Shown one piece after another: positions 1 to 6,556 of a stretch of 8,609 nt of DNA; position 1 is the first letter of the stretch; every line of letters starts with the position of its first letter. The DNA comes from Candidatus Fraserbacteria bacterium RBG_16_55_9 (GTDB lineage Bacteria > Bipolaricaulota > Bipolaricaulia > RBG-16-55-9), in the NCBI GenBank assembly GCA_001778455.1, contig MFGX01000118.1, positions 34,441 through 43,049 of the forward strand, written 5' to 3'. The position numbers and the translations under genes are program-made. The notes beneath the pieces are model-generated. The model saw only the letters and a program-made list of their open reading frames with translations, made no database searches and was not told the DNA's origin.

Positions 1-35
1 CCCCATGTAGGACAATGACCAGGGCTTTGAAGGCT

Positions 36-206
36 TTACCTTCTCATCAGAGAGAGCGATCGGTAGCTCGATCTACCAGAGTTGTCCTTGAAAACATCAT
101 AAGATTCCACCACCAGTAGGTCCCCCTCCCGGTGGACGACCAGATACTCTTTCACAAATCCGAAATCATGTTCGGCCAGTCCCCAGACAGGATTGGTGTC
201 GTTCAC
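36..206 (-). CDS. Possible small hypothetical protein, 56 aa
   Basis: I do not recognise this protein. A reading frame of 56 codons runs from a GTG at 206 to a TAA at 36-38. An in-frame TAA lies six codons upstream of the GTG, so it cannot extend further. A weak purine-rich stretch (AGGGAAG) precedes the GTG. The product has a protein-like pattern: an alternating hydrophobic stretch (EYLVVHREGDLLVVESYDVF, residues 20-39) that looks like a beta hairpin, then a basic Ser/Arg tail ending SLMRR. It lies 31 bases downstream of the ABM-like gene on the same strand and could be co-transcribed with it. It could also be the remnant of a longer gene. The 35 bases beyond the stop hold nothing I can identify. 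Confidence 0.4.
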   Translation of the reverse strand: MNDTNPVWGLAEHDFGFVKEYLVVHREGDLLVVESYDVFKDNSGRSSYRSLSLMRR

Positions 207-237
207 ATCTTCTTCCCTACGGAGTTAGCGTCTAAGG

Positions 238-522
238 TCACATAGCCACTTGCTCAAGCTCCTCAAGGAAGTAGATGTCTGGTATGTCAAGAACACCGGC
301 CTTCCGCATGGTCTCTCGCAAATCCTGGGACTGGGTAAACTGGCGAGCCTTTTCCAGATCACTCCACTCCAAAAGAATCACAACCTCATTAGGGTCCTGC
401 GCATTGCGGAAGAGACGACCTCCCTGGGAACCGTTGGCTTGGCGGGTGGCACCGTCTTGATCAAACACAGTCTTCCATGAGGCATAATTCGTAACTTTAT
501 GTCGAACGAGCACGTAAGGCAT
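238..522 (-). CDS. ABM-like dimeric alpha/beta-barrel protein, 94 aa
   Basis: This is a small protein of the antibiotic-biosynthesis-monooxygenase-like (ABM, ferredoxin-like dimeric alpha/beta barrel) superfamily. The pattern MPYVLVRHKV (strand 1), the YASWKTVFDQ helix, GGRLFRNAQDPNEVVILLEW (strands 2-3), the helix SDLEKARQFTQSQDLRETM and the final strand DIYFLEELE fit one such domain with nothing added. The length of 94 aa is normal for a single-domain member. Some members oxidise small aromatic compounds or act as cyclases; most short ones have no known substrate, and I see no catalytic residue that settles it. The start is firm: ATG at 522 with AAAGGAG five bases upstream. A possible promoter lies at 550-578 and an mRNA hairpin overlaps the ribosome binding site. 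The fold call is confident, the function is not. Confidence 0.88.
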   Translation of the reverse strand: MPYVLVRHKVTNYASWKTVFDQDGATRQANGSQGGRLFRNAQDPNEVVILLEWSDLEKARQFTQSQDLRETMRKAGVLDIPDIYFLEELEQVAM

Positions 523-524
523 GG

Positions 525-542
525 TAGCTCCTTTCTGAGCTA
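525..542 (-). promoter_or_regulatory. Ribosome binding site within a 5' hairpin of the ABM-like gene
   Basis: TAGCTC (525-530) and GAGCTA (537-542) form a perfect 6-bp inverted repeat around a 6-base loop. In the minus-strand mRNA the Shine-Dalgarno AAAGGAG (534 down to 528) has its first half in the loop and its last bases in the 3' arm of the stem, just before the ATG at 522. The pairing would partly hide the ribosome binding site. Whether it matters in the cell is inference. Confidence 0.45.
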
Positions 543-549
543 GTGAGCT

Positions 550-578
550 TCTATGGGCATTGGAAGACTATTCGTCAA
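550..578 (-). promoter_or_regulatory. Possible promoter for the ABM-like gene
   Basis: TTGACG (578 down to 573, 5 of 6 matches to the -35 consensus) is followed after 17 bases by CATAGA (555 down to 550, 3 of 6 to the -10). The predicted start is near 543, just at the base of the hairpin covering the ribosome binding site. The -10 is poor, so this is tentative. Confidence 0.33.
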
Positions 579-587
579 CCACTGCTG

Positions 588-669
588 ATTGAACAATTTG
601 ACTATTCTGTTCAGTAACCTACCACCCGAGGGGCGGATAATCAAGGTTTCTTGCACTGTACTGTTCAAT
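588..669. repeat. TGTTCA repeats in the 523-767 divergent intergenic region
   Basis: The 245-base gap between the ABM-like gene and the methyltransferase contains TGAACA (590-595), TGTTCA (608-613) and TGTTCA (662-667). The first and second make an inverted repeat with 12 bases between the arms. The first and third extend to an 8-bp inverted pair (ATTGAACA 588-595, TGTTCAAT 662-669). The first pair lies just upstream of the possible ABM promoter, where an activator could bind. No reading frame or RNA gene is evident in the rest of this gap. Confidence 0.25.
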
Positions 670-732
670 TCGTAGACGGGGGTAAAAGTGGAAGCCCCGG
701 AGCGAGCTCATGAGGTAAGTGAGTAGCAACAG

Positions 733-761
733 TTGAGCCCTGATTCCCCTAATGCTACGAT
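733..761 (+). promoter_or_regulatory. Possible promoter of the methyltransferase gene (leaderless)
   Basis: TTGAGC (733-738, 4 of 6) and TACGAT (756-761, 4 of 6) are separated by 17 bases. A start seven bases after the -10 falls on 768, the A of the ATG. No Shine-Dalgarno sequence is visible before this ATG, which fits a leaderless mRNA. Both boxes are moderate matches. Confidence 0.35.
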
Positions 762-767
762 GAAGCG

Positions 768-1346
768 ATGAAGATTCGCGAGAGCGGCATGCCGGAGGAC
801 GCATCGCACTGGGAAAGCCTCTTCGACCCGGTGCAATTCCTCCAGACGGTGGGCTTTGACGCGGGCCGGGAAGCGGTGGCGGACTTCGGCTGTGGCTATG
901 GTACATTCACCCTACCGTTAGCCCGCTGTGTCGGCGGCCGCGTCTACGCCATTGACGTAGAACCGCAGATGCTTGAAGCCGTACGAAGGAGGGCCGCCGA
1001 ACAGAGTCTCACGAACATCATTCTCCTCCAGCGGGATCTCATATTGGAGGGCTCCGGGCTTAGCCCTGAGAGCGTCGAGGGTGTCCTGCTCGCCCACCTC
1101 TTACATGGGGAAGAGGCAGAGAACGTGAGGTTGCTCCGAGAAGCGCATCGAATCTTACGAGTTGGCGGGCAGGTCGCCATCATACACTGGCGTTCCGATG
1201 TGCCAACACCCCGCGGGCCTACCCTTTCCTTCCGACCTAGCCGGGAGCAATGCGCAGAGTGGTCCATTCAAGCCGAGTTCATAAAGGGCTCAGAAGAAAA
1301 GTACCAGCTGGGTATGCACCACTGGGGGTTGGTGATGAGGAAGTGA
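768..1346 (+). CDS. Class I SAM-dependent methyltransferase, 192 aa
   Basis: This is a probable cytoplasmic methyltransferase that transfers a methyl group from S-adenosylmethionine; the acceptor is unknown. The Rossmann fold is clear. Motif I is VADFGCGYGT (37-46). The acidic SAM-ribose residue is D63 in VYAIDVEPQML (59-69). QRDLI (88-92) fits the adenine-side acidic motif, and ILRVGGQVAIIHW (129-141) is the strand-turn after the core. The N-terminal RESGMPE stretch (4-10) followed by WESLFDP (15-21) and the C-terminal HHWGLVMRK are, from memory, typical of a family of about 190-aa methyltransferases, so the protein seems full length. An earlier ATG at 760 meets a stop after two codons. The gene is alone on its strand and ends 6 bases before the stop of the convergent kynB-like gene, with no terminator visible between them. 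Small-molecule and protein methylation both remain possible. Confidence 0.9.
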   Translation: MKIRESGMPEDASHWESLFDPVQFLQTVGFDAGREAVADFGCGYGTFTLPLARCVGGRVYAIDVEPQMLEAVRRRAAEQSLTNIILLQRDLILEGSGLSPESVEGVLLAHLLHGEEAENVRLLREAHRILRVGGQVAIIHWRSDVPTPRGPTLSFRPSREQCAEWSIQAEFIKGSEEKYQLGMHHWGLVMRK

Positions 1347-1352
1347 ATCTAC

Positions 1353-1981
1353 TCAGGGGTACTCTCCTTGTATGAGCACCGCCCTCACCGGCGATGCATC
1401 CAAACCCTGGAGCTTGAGAGGCAGAGCGATCAATTGGTACTCCCCGGGTGGAACTTGCGAGAGGTTGACATTCTCCAAGTTCGCGATGCCGTAGCGGGCG
1501 AGCATCTTGTGCGTATCTAGAGTCTTACTCTGCATCGAATCCACAGACGGAGAATCCATACCCACGAGTTGAACGCCCTGCTTCCCCAAGAACTCGGCTG
1601 TCTCTGTGGCAAGATAGACGAAGTCATTCTCCCAGCGCGAGTCTTCCAGGTAGCTCGCTTTGGTTTTGAATAAGACCCGTTTGACTCGTGTGAAGTCCAG
1701 AGAGCGCACATGCTCGAGTTGGATCTGCGACGCATCGCGGACTTCCACAACGAATGCCGGCCCGATGAATTTCTCCAGTGCTAATTGGTTGATATCTACA
1801 CCGGCTTCATTGAAGTGATAGGGCGCATCGGCGTGTGTGCCCGTATGAACGCTCAGTGTGATTGCTCCCAGGTTTACGGAAGCACCCTTCTCGATCTGCA
1901 TCGTCCAGCGGTGCTCGAAACGCTGATCGCCGGGCCAGACCGCAATCGAGGGCGAGATCGTCCGCGAGATATCGTAGATCT

Positions 1982-1985
<4 letters not shown>
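1353..1985 (-). CDS. kynB: KynB-like metal-dependent formamidase (cyclase family), 210 aa
   Basis: This resembles kynurenine formamidase (arylformamidase), which hydrolyses N-formylkynurenine to kynurenine and formate in tryptophan breakdown, and belongs to the metal-dependent cyclase family. The metal motif HTGTHADAPYHF (47-58) supplies H47, H51 and D53, with H57 in the usual catalytic place. GMDSPSVDS (142-150), SKTLDTH (153-159, H159) and LENVNL (170-175, E171) complete the site. IYDISRTISPSIAVWPGD (3-20) is the family's N-terminus, and 210 aa is normal length. I chose the ATG at 1985 because the homology starts there and it overlaps the carB stop as ATGA. A longer frame from 2090 would only add carB sequence. 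It is the third gene of the carAB operon and is presumably translationally coupled to carB. No other tryptophan-catabolism gene is seen, so the true substrate could be another amide. The family is sure; the substrate is not. Confidence 0.85.
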
Positions 1986-5221
<3,236 letters not shown>

Positions 5222-6325
5222 TTACTTCATCAACTCCACAAAATGCTTGAAGAGATGTGTCGAGTCATGCGGTCCGGGCGCCGCCTCCGGATGGTATTGA
5301 ACACTGAAGGACTTCGTCCCCTTCACGCGCATTCCCTCAATCGTGTCATCGTTCAGGTTGATATGCGTGATTTCAAGCTCCGGCGGAAGATCGCGCAATG
5401 CGAACCCGTGATTGTGCGTGGTGATCTCCACCTTGCCTGTCTCTAGGTTTTTGACGGGTTGATTGCCTCCACGATGGCCGAACTTGAGCTTGTACGAGTG
5501 CGCTCCGAGAGCGAGTCCCATGAGCTGATGCCCGAGACAGATCCCAAAGATGGGTATATCTTTCTCTATGAGCTTTCTAATAGTTTGAATGGCGTAGCTT
5601 ACGCGCTCCGGATCGCCCGGTCCGTTCGATAGGAAGATCCCATCGGGTTTGAGTTCACATACCTGGTCCGCCGTCGTCTGGGCAGGCACAACCGTCACCT
5701 GCCGCACGTGGGCGTGCAAGCACCTTAAGATGTTGTGCTTGATACCGAAATCATAGGCGACGACATGAAGATCTTCGGGTGGTTGCTCGTGCATGCTAGA
5801 TATCCATTGTGGGTCGCTGGCATCGTCCCAAGCATGGACCTGGGAACAAGTGACTTGAGAGACCAGATCTTGCTCAGAGATCGAAGCGAACGCGCGGGCA
5901 CGCTCGACGAGTTCATCGGGAGCCGCCTCTTCGCTCGTGAGGCACGCCCGCATGGCTCCCGCCTGGCGGATGTGGAGCGTCAGTGCCCGGGTATCGATCT
6001 CCGAGAGGCCGATGATGTCATGTGTCTTGAGGAACTCTTCGAGTGAGCCTTGCGCGCGCCAGTTGGAGTAGGTCTTGCTGTATTCGCGAACAATGAAGCC
6101 GGTGACGTGAGGTTGATGGGATTCCAGATCTTCCAGAGTGACACCGTAATTGCCGATATGGGGATACGTCATCGTCACAATCTGGCCCTTGTACGACGGG
6201 TCGGTGAGCACTTCAATGTAGCCGGTGAGACACGTATTGAAGACGACTTCGCCGCAGACGGTTCCGCGCGCTCCAAAAGACTCTCCAGCGAAGATCTTCC
6301 CGTCTTCCAACGCCAGCAGCGCCAT
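5222..6325 (-). CDS. carA: Carbamoyl-phosphate synthase small (glutaminase) subunit
   Basis: The small subunit hydrolyses glutamine and passes ammonia to CarB. At 367 aa it is close to the usual 360-380. The N-terminal CarA-specific domain (about 1-150) includes VFNTCLTGYIEVLTDPSYKG (28-47), YPHIGNYG (54-61) and EIDTRALTLHIR (109-120). The C-terminal class I glutamine amidotransferase domain (about 186-365) has the nucleophile C263 in GICLGHQ (261-267), THNHGFAL (303-310), and the H345/E347 pair in VQYHPEA (342-348), so the triad is intact. The start is ATG at 6325 with GGTGGAGG (6345 down to 6338) upstream. The 12-base gap between this site and the ATG is longer than usual. It is the first gene of the carA-carB-kynB-like operon, has its own strong promoter, and is preceded by an intrinsic terminator in its leader, so premature termination probably regulates it. 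Confidence 0.99.
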   Translation of the reverse strand: MALLALEDGKIFAGESFGARGTVCGEVVFNTCLTGYIEVLTDPSYKGQIVTMTYPHIGNYGVTLEDLESHQPHVTGFIVREYSKTYSNWRAQGSLEEFLKTHDIIGLSEIDTRALTLHIRQAGAMRACLTSEEAAPDELVERARAFASISEQDLVSQVTCSQVHAWDDASDPQWISSMHEQPPEDLHVVAYDFGIKHNILRCLHAHVRQVTVVPAQTTADQVCELKPDGIFLSNGPGDPERVSYAIQTIRKLIEKDIPIFGICLGHQLMGLALGAHSYKLKFGHRGGNQPVKNLETGKVEITTHNHGFALRDLPPELEITHINLNDDTIEGMRVKGTKSFSVQYHPEAAPGPHDSTHLFKHFVELMK

Positions 6326-6440
6326 CAGTGTGACGGACCTCCACCAGACAACAAAAAAGACCAGCCCCTATGTGAGGCTGGTCTGCGATTTCCTTTACAT
6401 CTTCTATTCACGTGGGTCCCTATCACCTCTGGACCACATT
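6326..6440 (-). promoter_or_regulatory. carA leader: attenuation region
   Basis: The transcript predicted from the carA promoter starts near 6440 and has a leader of about 115 nt. In order it holds GGTCC (6435 down to 6431), GGACC (6419 down to 6415), a terminator hairpin (6384-6353), a Shine-Dalgarno GGTGGAGG (6345-6338) and GGTCC (6339 down to 6335) overlapping it. The first two blocks can form a hairpin. TGGTC in the first can instead pair with GACCA of the terminator's 5' arm. GGACC can instead pair with the GGTCC at the ribosome binding site. Two short leader reading frames are also possible: ATG 6439 to TAG 6404 (11 aa), and GTG 6411 through the terminator to a TGA that shares a base with the carA ATG (28 aa). 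The signal sensed is unknown. The blocks are seen in sequence; the switching is inference. Confidence 0.55.
6353..6384 (-). terminator. Intrinsic terminator in the carA leader (attenuator)
   Basis: AGACCAGCC (6384 down to 6376) and GGCTGGTCT (6366 down to 6358) form a perfect 9-bp stem with a 9-base loop. A run of six T, counting the last stem base, follows on the minus strand. It lies between the carA promoter and the carA start, so it can only act as an early terminator for the operon. On the plus strand the hairpin is not followed by T residues, so it does not serve the VWA gene. Confidence 0.85.
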
Positions 6441-6447
6441 GGGCGAG

Positions 6448-6476
6448 ATTATACACGGGATGTTTTACCAAGGCAA
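6448..6476 (-). promoter_or_regulatory. Promoter of the carA-carB-kynB-like operon
   Basis: TTGCCT (6476 down to 6471, 4 of 6) and a perfect TATAAT (6453 down to 6448) are separated by 17 bases. The expected start is near A6440. Its -35 lies back to back with the -35 of the divergent VWA gene, seven bases apart. Confidence 0.82.
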
Positions 6477-6483
6477 GTCGCTA

Positions 6484-6513
6484 TTGACCCATGTGAGAAG
6501 ATGCTGTTATAAT
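6484..6513 (+). promoter_or_regulatory. Promoter of the VWA-protein gene
   Basis: TTGACC (6484-6489, 5 of 6) and a perfect TATAAT (6508-6513) are separated by 18 bases. A start near 6519-6520 would leave a 5' UTR of about 37 nt. Confidence 0.82.
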
Positions 6514-6540
6514 CCGCCAGTTGAAACTTGTCCGCACGCG

Positions 6541-6548
6541 GGTGGTGA
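6541..6548 (+). promoter_or_regulatory. Ribosome binding site of the VWA-protein gene
   Basis: GGTGGTGA matches the extended Shine-Dalgarno GGAGGTGA at 7 of 8 positions and lies 8 bases before the ATG at 6557. This supports that start over later in-frame ATGs. Confidence 0.6.
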
Positions 6549-6556
6549 GAGGGATT

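Noticed and set aside
62..77. GGTAG-N6-CTACC inverted repeat
   Set aside because: The stem is only 5 bp, lies inside the possible 56-aa frame and has no following T-run, so it is not a terminator.
619..906. Minus-strand 95-codon frame
   Set aside because: It overlaps the methyltransferase start and its promoter region, and is low-complexity, rich in Pro, Ser and Arg.
6391..6405. Start-stop ATG-TAA minimal frame in the carA leader
   Set aside because: ATGTAA occurs after AGAAG, but a six-base motif is easily found by chance and nothing supports its use.
6423..6436. PyrR-binding site in the carA leader
   Set aside because: TCCAGAG (6433-6427) matches only the core of the Bacillus PyrR consensus. 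The flanking AGGYU part and the closing base pairs do not fit.
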